From positions 943,432 through 1,007,431 of the forward strand of contig JAHPZH010000001.1 of assembly GCA_019058315.1 (NCBI GenBank): a DNA stretch of 64,000 bases. The letters are read 5' to 3'. A program made the position numbers and the translations under genes. The notes under the pieces were generated by a model. That model was given only the letters and a program-made list of their open reading frames with translations. It was not told the DNA's origin and did not search any database. Origin of the DNA: Candidatus Helarchaeota archaeon (GTDB taxonomy: Archaea; Asgardarchaeota; Lokiarchaeia; Helarchaeales; RDOG01). Position 1 is the first letter of the stretch. Each line of letters begins with the position of its first letter. Shown one piece after another: positions 8,789 through 17,186 of this stretch.

Positions 8789-8895
8789 AATAGACACTCC
8801 ATATTAAAATACTGTAGATTTAACTTTTTAGAAGTTTCATCACAGCCTAATTTCATTTTTTGTCTTACGCTTTCATAAATCCAATCAATACTCAT
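8770..8895 (-). CDS. Small ORF, 41 residues, candidate peptide substrate
   Basis: This short ORF encodes 41 residues beginning MSIDWIYESVRQ and ending ECLLWIFKS, with two cysteines (C18 and C34). It has a GGGAG ribosome site nine bases before its ATG, matching the spacing of confident genes here. It lies between the radical SAM/SPASM gene and the nitroreductase on the same strand and overlaps the nitroreductase start by 19 bases, suggesting translational coupling. No homologue is recognised. It may be a real small peptide, a leader, or chance. Confidence 0.35.
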   Translation of the reverse strand: MSIDWIYESVRQKMKLGCDETSKKLNLQYFNMECLLWIFKS

Positions 8896-9042
8896 TTTTC
8901 CTTTCTCCCTTAGGAAATAATTATTATTTTTTTATGTTTCATACTTTAAAATTAGTAATTATAATTATGGATAATAATTTTTTGACAATTTAAAATGTTC
9001 AATATTTAAGTTTTATATCCAAATGAATATAATTTTGACTAA

Positions 9043-10137
9043 TTATGGAATGATTTCGCAGCCATTATATCGAAAGTATGAGAAATCTTCTAAATTTATT
9101 TTTTTATCATTAATCAATTTCTCAACTTCTGGTTTGATCCTTTGTAATTCTTTAATCAAATGTTTTACTGTTGAACAAACCATATTATAACCTTCCTCTC
9201 CCCAAGGTTTAGCGAAATTTGCATAAAGGCACCTACCCCCACAAATAGAATGAATTTCACAATCTAAACATGGCTGTTTTACATCTAAAGCATTTTCTAT
9301 TTCTTTATAATTAGATGTATTAATATTCCCAACTTGAAAAATTTCGAATTCAGAACAAACAGGACAAGCGGAAATAACACCATCAGTATTTATATTAAAC
9401 CAAATCCAACCAGAACCACATCGTAATTTAGAAGGTTCATGGTTTAAAAGGGATTCCATAATCGCAATAAAGGGATATAATTTTATTATCCTTTGTTCCT
9501 TTTTCATTTCTTCTAACCATTCATTTATAAGTCTTGTAATTTGAGGATTATAGCTTTTTTTTATCCAACATTCCAGATCTCGCCATTTTTCCCGTTCGTC
9601 AAACATCAGATTAAGTTGCCAATGTATAGAATCTATAAGTGGTCTTAGACCTAATAACCAATTAATAGCATCATAAATTTCTGTTTCTTCTGATATGGTC
9701 ATTCTGGCGATTAATTCTCCCTTGAAAAGTGGTCTAATTTTCTTTAAATTTTTAATAACTTTCCCATATGTGTTTTTTCCTCTATAAAAATTTGTTATTT
9801 TCTCATTTCCGTCAATTGAGACAAGAATAGTATGAAATTTCTTTAAAATTTCTGGTTTTAATTCCCCCAATAAAATTCCATTTGTTTGTAAGATAAATGC
9901 ATCTGCAGAAATATTATTCATGATTTCTTCCATTTTTTTCATTCTTAAAAGTGGTTCCCCACCGTAAAATAAAATAACAGGATGTGGATCTTTTTCGATG
10001 AACAATTTAAGATCTTTAATTTCATATTGTATCTCTTTAGGCAGTCGAGATAGCGAATAACCTCCTCCACAATATAAACAATTGAGATTGCATTTTAGGG
10101 TAAGAATCACATTATAAAACATATTAAATTTGACCAT
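9043..10137 (-). CDS. Radical SAM/SPASM enzyme, putative peptide-modifying (AF1577-like)
   Basis: This is a radical SAM enzyme with CxxxCxxC at C16, C20, C23 and a GGEPLLR motif. A long C-terminal SPASM-like region has cysteines in the segments RCGSGW, CPVCSEF, CLDCEIHSICGGRC and MVCST, enough for two auxiliary 4Fe-4S clusters. The C-terminus ends in FRYNGCEIIP, which I recall as a hallmark of the archaeal AF1577-type family annotated as putative peptide-modifying. Upstream is an Fe-S protein gene 35 bases away; downstream lie a 41-codon ORF and a nitroreductase. The substrate is unproven. Confidence 0.85.
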   Translation of the reverse strand: MVKFNMFYNVILTLKCNLNCLYCGGGYSLSRLPKEIQYEIKDLKLFIEKDPHPVILFYGGEPLLRMKKMEEIMNNISADAFILQTNGILLGELKPEILKKFHTILVSIDGNEKITNFYRGKNTYGKVIKNLKKIRPLFKGELIARMTISEETEIYDAINWLLGLRPLIDSIHWQLNLMFDEREKWRDLECWIKKSYNPQITRLINEWLEEMKKEQRIIKLYPFIAIMESLLNHEPSKLRCGSGWIWFNINTDGVISACPVCSEFEIFQVGNINTSNYKEIENALDVKQPCLDCEIHSICGGRCLYANFAKPWGEEGYNMVCSTVKHLIKELQRIKPEVEKLINDKKINLEDFSYFRYNGCEIIP

Positions 10138-10172
10138 TATCGATTAGGTTTTAATAGTGGAATAAAATATGA

Positions 10173-11297
10173 TTAAAAACCCTTTAATTCGCGATTTGTT
10201 TCCTTTAGAATTCTTGCTGCCATTTCCAGAAGGTTTTTAAAAACTATTTCTCTCTCTTCTCGTTCTAATTTAATAATCTCTTGGGGACAATTCACCACAC
10301 ATATACCACAGCCCATACACTTACTTTTATCGATTACTGGACCTTCATCCTCCATTTGAATCGCTTTAAAATTACAATTTTGTATACAAGTTTCACATCT
10401 TGCACAGCTTTCTAAGTCGGTAATAGTGGCAAAAAAATTCGCTGCTGCAACCGCACGCGGATTATCCCATCTAGTAATACCACCTAATAAACTACAACAA
10501 CAATTACAACAATTACAAATTAAGCTATGTGCACCTTCTTGAAAATTTTCAGTCGTATGCACTAATCCCATCTGGTTAAATTCTTTTAATAATTTTTTAG
10601 CTTCTTCTTTAGTTATTTCGCGTGCACTTCCGCGTTCTATAAAAAATCTTGCGCCATCATTTACTCCAATACAAGATTCTAATGGATGATCACATTTTCT
10701 CGACCCTAGATACTCATATCGAGTTCTACATGCACATTTTTGAATGCTAATAATTTCTGCGTCTTCAACGATATTGATTACATCCTCATAAGGTAGGATT
10801 TTTTTAGTGGTGTCAACAGATTCTTGAACTGGAATTATACGTGTTAATGGTGTTTGGGGGGATCCTTCGAAATTTCTATACCATTCTTCATCAATTAAAA
10901 ATTTTAAACTTAATTCTGCTAATTTTTTTGCTTTTTCTTTAGGATATTTTTCATAACTCACTGGTGGAGCGTCAAACATCATAAAAGGCATATGAATTGC
11001 ATACTTTTTTGCACGAGATCCCATAACCATGACATTATCTTGTTTGATTAATCTTTCTAGAATCTCTTCTGCTTCTTCTTTTGATTTATTTATTTTTTTT
11101 GCAAATTTTTTTGCAGACATTACTGCAGGGAATACATCTAATTCAATTAAATATTTAACATCATTCGGATCTACAAGGACATGTAAGTATTCCTTCCAAG
11201 TCTCGCTAACATTATCTATTGTCCCTTGTTTGGATAAACCTTGAATAGCATTATCTAATTTCTTTATTAAAATATCATAATATTTTTCAGTTTCCAT
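10173..11297 (-). CDS. 4Fe-4S protein with N-terminal winged-helix-like region
   Basis: The N-terminal 120 residues look like a winged helix (KKFAKKINKSKEEAEEILERLIKQDNVMV). The middle carries a cysteine-rich domain: KCACRTR, KCDHPLESC, then CNCCNCCC near residue 265. The end is a classic two-cluster ferredoxin (CARCETCIQNC and CMGCGICVVNC). This arrangement is shared with the protein at 22166, so they are paralogues. Such proteins probably shuttle electrons to redox enzymes; the neighbour is a radical SAM enzyme needing low-potential electrons. AGGTG lies six bases before the ATG. Confidence 0.83.
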   Translation of the reverse strand: METEKYYDILIKKLDNAIQGLSKQGTIDNVSETWKEYLHVLVDPNDVKYLIELDVFPAVMSAKKFAKKINKSKEEAEEILERLIKQDNVMVMGSRAKKYAIHMPFMMFDAPPVSYEKYPKEKAKKLAELSLKFLIDEEWYRNFEGSPQTPLTRIIPVQESVDTTKKILPYEDVINIVEDAEIISIQKCACRTRYEYLGSRKCDHPLESCIGVNDGARFFIERGSAREITKEEAKKLLKEFNQMGLVHTTENFQEGAHSLICNCCNCCCSLLGGITRWDNPRAVAAANFFATITDLESCARCETCIQNCNFKAIQMEDEGPVIDKSKCMGCGICVVNCPQEIIKLEREEREIVFKNLLEMAARILKETNRELKGF

Positions 11298-11495
11298 TCA
11301 CTACACCTAAAATTAGATTTGATTTCATTTTATCATACTTAAAACATTCAACGTTATTTAATTTTTTCAAAATTAAAAGGTTAAATTCGAAATTAAGTTT
11401 TGCCTAAAAAAAAATCTTTTAAATGATAAAATGCATAAAATAAAAAAGCTTGATCTTAAAAATCAACTTTAAAAAAGTAAAATTAGGTGAAAAAT

Positions 11496-12809
11496 ATGGC
11501 TGAAGAGCCTGTAATAACAGATCTATATGTTTGTAAAGAAACTGGAAAGAAAAAAGGCGCAGGAACTAAAGAAGAACCACTAAAATTTTTATGGCAAGTG
11601 TTAGGCAAAATAGGAGACAATACGAGAGTACATGTAAGTGAAGGGCGTTATATGGGTCAAGGAAAAAAAGGAGCAATGCCAAAAATTGTAGCACATAATA
11701 TAAGCATAATTGGTGGGTATTCACAAGATTTCTCAAAAAGAAACCCTTTTGAATATCTCACAATAATTGGAACTGACGGTGAAGTTCAAGGTCCTCCTAC
11801 CGATACTACAATTAGAATTCAAGACGATAAAAGAGAACCCGGAGACATAGTTGTTGATGGTATTTGTATTGATCGTGGTGATTATTCAGTTTATTACGGA
11901 GAAGGTCCGCCAGGTGCAGGGAAAAAAATTGAAGGTTATAAAGATTGTACTGCTTGTGGTTATGGTGCATTGAATCGAAAAATGGCTGGAAGTTCACCCA
12001 CAATAGAAATAATGGCAAATACAAGCAACATAACGGTTAGAAACTGTCTTTTAATTAATAATATGTGGTGGGGAATTTATGTAAAAGCTGGTGGTGCTGT
12101 TCTAATCGAAAATAATCTAGTATTCATTTCCCAAGGTCGTGCGATAGAGGCTTTAGGTGCTTGGGGATCTCCAAAATTCACTATTAAGAATAACACGTTG
12201 GTATTTGGAAACTCGTTAAAAACTACAGAAGGACGAGCTATCTCCGCAAATCCCTCTGGAACCTATTCGTATGTTATTGAAAATAATGTAATTGCATTTA
12301 ACGATGGTGGAGGAGTTACAACGAAATTCGGAGCAGGCGAAGGAATGGAAATAAATGGCAATCTATTCTATTTTAACCGTAGGGCCGATTTTAACGAAAA
12401 AGCGGGTCAAGGCACTGCAAATGCAAATACATTTGAAGATGACCTGGAATTTGACGCCGAGGATAATGTTCATGAACTTCCTAAATTCCTTGCAGCATTA
12501 GGGGATGCCGCGAAGGATTGGTTTGATAGATACAGCCAAAATTCATTTGTGGACATGATAGCAGGAAATTATAATACAAATGACGAGTTGATGAAAGCTC
12601 GTGAAGTATTAGGATTAAAGGAATATCATCTTGTAGGTTACGATGACACATATGCTAGTTATCCGGATTTACCATCAAATAGACCTAAGTGGAACATGAG
12701 TCGTTATCCAAACCCCATGAAAATTGGCGAATTAATGGACTGGAAAGTTGCAATTCTACCAATAATTGGTGCCGATGGAAATAGAGGTATACAACCTTTT
12801 AAAGAATAA
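11496..12809 (+). CDS. Right-handed parallel beta-helix protein
   Basis: The 437-residue protein has successive NITVRNC-LL-NN, VLIENNLV, FTIKNNTLV and YVIENNVIAFN repeats, the rung pattern of right-handed parallel beta-helices (pectate-lyase/NosD/DUF1565 type). The start FVCKETG-like region with GTKEEPLKFLWQVL resembles DUF1565-type entry modules. No signal peptide or membrane anchor is seen, so it appears cytosolic, unusual for a fold that mostly acts on polysaccharides. ATG 11496 is chosen because AGGTGA lies five bases before it. The catalytic residues, if any, are not evident. Confidence 0.75.
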   Translation: MAEEPVITDLYVCKETGKKKGAGTKEEPLKFLWQVLGKIGDNTRVHVSEGRYMGQGKKGAMPKIVAHNISIIGGYSQDFSKRNPFEYLTIIGTDGEVQGPPTDTTIRIQDDKREPGDIVVDGICIDRGDYSVYYGEGPPGAGKKIEGYKDCTACGYGALNRKMAGSSPTIEIMANTSNITVRNCLLINNMWWGIYVKAGGAVLIENNLVFISQGRAIEALGAWGSPKFTIKNNTLVFGNSLKTTEGRAISANPSGTYSYVIENNVIAFNDGGGVTTKFGAGEGMEINGNLFYFNRRADFNEKAGQGTANANTFEDDLEFDAEDNVHELPKFLAALGDAAKDWFDRYSQNSFVDMIAGNYNTNDELMKAREVLGLKEYHLVGYDDTYASYPDLPSNRPKWNMSRYPNPMKIGELMDWKVAILPIIGADGNRGIQPFKE

Positions 12810-12820
12810 AGTTAAACTCT

Positions 12821-12840
12821 TCTTTTTTTTTAATTTTTTT
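12821..12840 (+). terminator. Poly-T transcription terminator
   Basis: Two runs of T (nine and seven) begin 12 bases after the stop codon of the beta-helix gene. Archaeal RNA polymerase stops at such T-tracts without needing a hairpin. Confidence 0.5.
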
Positions 12841-12915
12841 GAGATTTCTATTAAATTTCCAAGGTAAATTCAAAATTTATGAAGATTTTTAAAATTTATT
12901 TTGTTATAGTTTGAT

Positions 12916-13089
12916 ATGGAACCTTCTACATTTGAAACCACTCACTATGTTTTTTGCCCAAGATGTAAAAAAAGAACAAAATTTACAGCATATATGCATT
13001 ATTCTAAATACGTCTGTGAGGAATGTGGTCTTTCATTTGATTCAAAAGACTACTCTAAAGTTCTAAAAGAATATAGTTCCAAGAAATAG
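12916..13089 (+). CDS. Small zinc-ribbon protein
   Basis: This 57-residue basic protein has two CxxC knuckles: FCPRCKK near residue 14 and VCEECGLSF near residue 34, typical of a zinc ribbon. The rest is lysine- and tyrosine-rich. It stands alone between the beta-helix gene and a gene of unknown function, with no strong ribosome site. It may be a nucleic-acid-binding or protein-interaction ribbon; its role is unknown. Confidence 0.65.
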   Translation: MEPSTFETTHYVFCPRCKKRTKFTAYMHYSKYVCEECGLSFDSKDYSKVLKEYSSKK

Positions 13090-13262
13090 TTCATTCTCTA
13101 AAGAAATTTTAATCAAAATCAGATTAGCCTTTAATTAAGTAACCAGTAAGCTAAAAATCAAATATCTAATTATAATTAATTCCGTAAAAGCAAGTATTAT
13201 TAATATTATGAAAATAATAAATAACATAAGTTCAAACAAATGAGAAAAGATGGTTAAAAAAA

Positions 13263-13907
13263 TTGACATTTGATAGATTTAAAAGAAGTCTTATATCAAG
13301 CATAAGATGGAGAGCTGAATCTTACCTAAGAAGAAAAGCTAATGACGTAATATCAAAAGGTTTCAATAAAATAAAAACAAAAGGTGTAAATAAGACTCTT
13401 GAAAAAAAAGTTGTCAAAGGTTTTGATGAATTCAAAGAGATGTTTGATGAAAAGGGAACTGATCCACGAGAAGTCATTCTACTATATTGTATTGCTGCCT
13501 TAGAATATGCAAATGGCAATGATGATGGAAAATATATGGCAACTCTTTGTCTTCCTAAGAATTTCTGTCATAAAGATCCAGGTTCACCCTCCGGATTTAC
13601 GATAGATATTAAAGGTGAGCTCTATTTTCTAAATCAAGTTAGAGAACATCCAAATAATATCAAATCATATTTAGGGGGTACACCCGATAACAACTATGAA
13701 ATTGACGAGGATAATTTAAAATTACATATAATTAAAGAAGGTATCGAGAAGAATAAAGCATTAATAATAATTCAAAGTGCTGGCAAAGATAATCCTACAC
13801 CTGTAGAATTGAAAAAAAATAAACATGGTTATTGGAAAATCTTTAAAGGAACAGGCTCCATAGCAACAGGCGTAAAGGTGACAGCGGAAGAACAAGATGA
13901 CTTTTAA
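13263..13907 (+). CDS. Hypothetical protein, DUF6935-like C-terminal domain
   Basis: The first 70 residues are strongly basic and helical (Arg/Lys-rich, no cysteine). The rest forms a compact domain with REVILLYCIAALEYANGN, a YLGGTPDNNYEI loop, IIIQSAGKDNPTPVELKKN and a WKIFKGTGSI end. From memory this resembles the DUF6935 pattern of SSGADSPRPVTLRK-type strands, so I assign it there with moderate confidence. TTG is used because the ATG at 13251 runs into a stop; GATGG lies eight bases before the TTG. Two shorter possibly related genes follow at 14002 and 14585. Confidence 0.6.
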   Translation: MTFDRFKRSLISSIRWRAESYLRRKANDVISKGFNKIKTKGVNKTLEKKVVKGFDEFKEMFDEKGTDPREVILLYCIAALEYANGNDDGKYMATLCLPKNFCHKDPGSPSGFTIDIKGELYFLNQVREHPNNIKSYLGGTPDNNYEIDEDNLKLHIIKEGIEKNKALIIIQSAGKDNPTPVELKKNKHGYWKIFKGTGSIATGVKVTAEEQDDF

Positions 13908-13928
13908 TTTATTTGAGAAAAATTACAT

Positions 13929-13938
13929 CTTTTTTTTA
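13929..13938 (+). terminator. Poly-T transcription terminator
   Basis: A CTTTTTTTTA run lies about 20 bases after the preceding stop codon, fitting an archaeal T-tract terminator and suggesting the next gene has its own promoter. Confidence 0.4.
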
Positions 13939-14001
13939 TAATCTTTATAATTTTAAGACATATTAATCTCTTAATGTTAATCAGTAAATGGTGGTAAAAA
14001 A

Positions 14002-14466
14002 TTGAGTGAAGAAGTAGAAAAAGAGGTAGAGAATGAGGAAGTAGAGAAAGAATCAGTAGAAGAAAAGAAAGAGGAAGAAACTACCGAAGAAAAAATAGAA
14101 GAAGAAGTCGATTCTGTTAAACCAGGTCTGAGTCCCAAACAAATTGCTATTCTACATTATAAATTACTTATGGAAAATAATCAAGACGAATGGATAAAGA
14201 CGCTAAAAAAGGATCTTCGAGTAAATGCCAAGGATCCCGCTTCCTCACCGGGATTTTGGTGGTTAACAGGGAGACGTTGTGTAACAAAGCATGGATATTC
14301 ATATACTTTTAGACATGAAGAAACAAAACAAGAAAATTATGTAAAGTTCTTTTTTAATCGATTAGACAAAGATGGAAAACCTGCAATGACTGGTCAAGTC
14401 CCAATCCACGTAATAAGGGACGAAAAAACCGATGGTGAATGGAGAATCGACACAGCAAGTTATTAG
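14002..14466 (+). CDS. Hypothetical protein with acidic N-terminus, paralogue of 14585
   Basis: Residues 1-40 are almost wholly Glu/Lys/Val, a charged and probably disordered or coiled segment. From residue 41 the protein matches its neighbour at 14585: SVKPGL-PK-IAILHY-L-MENN-(D/E)EW, then WW-TGR, GYSY-FRHEET, KFFF-RL, and (D/N)DEWR near the end. The short helix followed by beta strands recalls NTF2-like or DUF4878-like domains, but no family is certain. The start is TTG with GGTGG seven bases upstream. Tandem duplication with the next gene is likely. Confidence 0.6.
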   Translation: MSEEVEKEVENEEVEKESVEEKKEEETTEEKIEEEVDSVKPGLSPKQIAILHYKLLMENNQDEWIKTLKKDLRVNAKDPASSPGFWWLTGRRCVTKHGYSYTFRHEETKQENYVKFFFNRLDKDGKPAMTGQVPIHVIRDEKTDGEWRIDTASY

Positions 14467-14584
14467 AATACGCAATTATTATGAAATTTTAAAAAAATTA
14501 TTTTTTACATTTTTACCCAAAAAATTTTATTATTTAATGAAATCCAGTTAGTTATTATATACTGAATTTAAGGAAGTATTATAA

Positions 14585-14935
14585 ATGTCTGTAAAACCTG
14601 GTTTAGGTCCAAAGGAAATCGCAATACTGCATTATCAGTTAATAATGGAAAATAATAAGGAAGAATGGCTAAAAACAGTAATGAAGCAAAGAATTGGGAT
14701 ATCTTCGAATCAATGGTGGAAAACTGGGCGAAAATACATAGACAAAAAAGGCTGGTCCTATAAATTTCGACATGAAGAAACAAGACCTCAATTTAAAACA
14801 GAAACTAGCAGAAAATTTTTCTTCTATAGATTAAATGAAAAAGGAGAAGAACAAGGAGCCGGACCAGTCCCTATTATAATTGTTAAAGATCCCGATAACA
14901 ATGATGAATGGAGAGTAAAGGTCTCCTCTTGGTAA
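14585..14935 (+). CDS. Hypothetical protein, short paralogue of 14002
   Basis: This is a 116-residue version of the preceding protein without the acidic N-terminal extension. It begins at SVKPGLGPKEIAILHYQL and keeps the WWKTGRK, GWSYKFRHEET, KFFFYRLNEKG and NDEWRVK segments. No catalytic motif is obvious, and conserved tryptophans and the FRHEE core suggest a small ligand-binding or protein-binding fold. GGAAG lies eight bases before the ATG. Function is unknown. Confidence 0.6.
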   Translation: MSVKPGLGPKEIAILHYQLIMENNKEEWLKTVMKQRIGISSNQWWKTGRKYIDKKGWSYKFRHEETRPQFKTETSRKFFFYRLNEKGEEQGAGPVPIIIVKDPDNNDEWRVKVSSW

Positions 14936-15010
14936 AATTTTTAATTCTTATTTTTTCTTTTTAAATATTTATGATAAATAAGAAAAGCTTGATTTGGAAG
15001 GAATGATAAT

Positions 15011-15655
15011 TTGAGTAATAAGATTTATGATTTTTTAACAAATCCTAAAACTGTGAAAATTTCTACGATTGCCGCTTTTATAACGGTATTTTCAGCATTG
15101 ATTATTGGTTATATTATAGCAGCATTTTTTGGTACGCAAGGATATAACATGATCGATAATTACATCAGTGATATGGGTTCTATAAAATATACCCCATTTC
15201 CATATATGAGGACAATTGCCAATGTAGGTTCAGGACCATTATTTTTACCAATTACATTTTATATGAAAAAACAGCTTGCATCCAGTGAAGATCAAAACAT
15301 CTCTAGGGGAAGACTGTTTTTAGGCAATATTGGCTTTGCTACAATGCTTGTGATCTTCCTTGGAATGGTATGCACCGGAATTATAACTGAAGATGTATCT
15401 ATGCTTATTCATATTATAATTGCAATTACTGCCATTTCAGCTGGATGGATTTCAATTCTCTCATATAGTATACTAATATTCAAGTATCAAACTGAAATTC
15501 ATAAAAATGTTGGTTTATATGGACTAATTAGTTTACCTACGATTCTTATTCTGGTGATTATCGGATTTCCTTCACGAATATTTTATGAATGGGTGTATCT
15601 ATTATCCTTTTATTTCTGGCTCATATTGTGTGCTCGAAATCTTCTTATTTCTTAA
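15011..15655 (+). CDS. DUF998-like membrane protein
   Basis: This is a 214-residue integral membrane protein with about six hydrophobic segments. The segment after the first helix, YNMIDNYISDMGSIKYTPFP, followed by ANVGSGPLFLPITFYM, is the typical DUF998 pattern (NSISDLG-like loop, then a helix). The TTG start has AAGG nine bases upstream. The family has no established function. It stands between two soluble-protein genes and the LRR pair and shows no operon partner. Confidence 0.72.
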   Translation: MSNKIYDFLTNPKTVKISTIAAFITVFSALIIGYIIAAFFGTQGYNMIDNYISDMGSIKYTPFPYMRTIANVGSGPLFLPITFYMKKQLASSEDQNISRGRLFLGNIGFATMLVIFLGMVCTGIITEDVSMLIHIIIAITAISAGWISILSYSILIFKYQTEIHKNVGLYGLISLPTILILVIIGFPSRIFYEWVYLLSFYFWLILCARNLLIS

Positions 15656-15755
15656 CTATTTCTTTTGCAATATTTTTTTAAATCCCCAGTTTAGAATAAA
15701 AATTAAAAAATAAGTCTTATTTATAAATTAAATAAATAGGGGAGACGTCAATTAT

Positions 15756-17171
15756 ATGCCAACTAAGAAAAAATCCATAAAGAAAACAAAGGGAAAAAAA
15801 CAAGTAAAGAGCAAGAAAAAAAGTAAAAAAACAAAGAAAATGAAAGCAGCAAAACAAAAAAGAAAGCTTCTAGCAGAGTTAAATGCAAAAGAAAGAAAGA
15901 AAAAAGTAATTTTTGGAGGACAAACAATTACACTTGAAGAACAATACGCTCTTGAGGACATAGAAAAAGAATTTGGAAGAAAGTTCAGCAAATTTAAAAG
16001 GATAGAATATGAACAATTCGGATTTTATGCTCACAATGGGAATGTTGTTAATTTAGAAATTCGTAATGTGGGATTAAAAAAAGTTCCAGATTCGATTGGA
16101 CTTCTTAAATCGCTAAAAAACCTGACTTTAAGTTATAACAAATTATCAAGTCTCCCTGACTCGATTGGAAATTTAAAGTCTCTCCAAGAACTTTTATTAC
16201 ACGGGAACCAATTGACAGCCTTGCCTGATACAATTGGCAATTTGGAATCGCTCACAAGACTTTGGTTACAGGATAATAAATTAACCAAACTTCCTAAAAC
16301 CTTACTCAATTTGTCTAAATTAGGAATGTTAGAAATTAAAAATAATCCCTTGTCTAAAGATTCTATTAAAATTTGGGAAAAATTGATGAAGCAAACAGGA
16401 AGATTTGGAGATATTACAAATGAAGAAAAAAAAGCTTTAGCAGATCTGGAGAAAGAAATTGGACAACCTATTCCTAAAAAGAAATATTTATCATTTCATC
16501 CATTTGGATTTGTAATTGAAAATGGGCATGTTACAGAATTGGGGATCGATAATAAAGGATTATCAAAAGTCCCTGATTCGATTGGTAATTTAAAATGGCT
16601 AAAATTGCTCAATTTGGGGTGGAATGGGGAGTTAAAAGCACTACCAGAAACGATTGGTAATTTGGATTTACTTGAAGTATTAGATATATGGGCTAGTAAA
16701 TTGACCACACTTCCGGAGACGATAGGCAACTTGAAATCTCTCAAAGATTTAGATGTAGGATGGAATCGTATAACTTTAATTCCTGAGTCGATTGGTGACC
16801 TAGAATCTCTTGAAAGTTTGAGTCTTGCACATAATATTGTACTAAAAGTACTCCCCGACTCAATTGGTAACTTAAAATCACTCCAAGAGCTACGATTAGA
16901 AGGTAATTTTTTAAACAATCTCCCAGAGTCTATCGGAGATCTTTCTAACCTTAAAACATTGACTTTAAAAAATTCTACTTTACCTAAGCTACCCAAATCG
17001 TTCGAGTCTCTTAATCTCAAGAAATTGGTATTGGGAGAATATCAGGTGAAGGATTTTCCAGAAGAATTGGCTAAAAAACTTAAAGCAAAAGGCTGTCGAA
17101 TTACTTATGAGGCACGAGAATGGATCGGTGGCTGGGGAGGAGATTGGGAAACAGTAACTTACGAACTTTAA
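15756..17171 (+). CDS. Leucine-rich-repeat protein with Lys-rich N-terminal tail
   Basis: Residues 1-50 are dominated by lysine. Then comes a linker (GQTITLEEQYALEDIEKEFG...FGFYAHNG) found in several LRR proteins here. Two LRR blocks follow, about 95-205 and 255-440, each repeat of about 23 residues with LP(D/E)SIGNLKSLKxLxL as the core. They are separated by a second linker copy (EEKKALADLEKEIGQPIPKKK). The C-terminus is WIGGWGGDWETVTYEL. LRR domains bind proteins; the basic tail could hold nucleic acid or membrane. The next gene, 15 bases on, is a longer sister with a nearly identical first 100 residues, so the pair arose by tandem duplication. Confidence 0.85.
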   Translation: MPTKKKSIKKTKGKKQVKSKKKSKKTKKMKAAKQKRKLLAELNAKERKKKVIFGGQTITLEEQYALEDIEKEFGRKFSKFKRIEYEQFGFYAHNGNVVNLEIRNVGLKKVPDSIGLLKSLKNLTLSYNKLSSLPDSIGNLKSLQELLLHGNQLTALPDTIGNLESLTRLWLQDNKLTKLPKTLLNLSKLGMLEIKNNPLSKDSIKIWEKLMKQTGRFGDITNEEKKALADLEKEIGQPIPKKKYLSFHPFGFVIENGHVTELGIDNKGLSKVPDSIGNLKWLKLLNLGWNGELKALPETIGNLDLLEVLDIWASKLTTLPETIGNLKSLKDLDVGWNRITLIPESIGDLESLESLSLAHNIVLKVLPDSIGNLKSLQELRLEGNFLNNLPESIGDLSNLKTLTLKNSTLPKLPKSFESLNLKKLVLGEYQVKDFPEELAKKLKAKGCRITYEAREWIGGWGGDWETVTYEL

Positions 17172-17186
17172 GGAGAGTTATATTTA

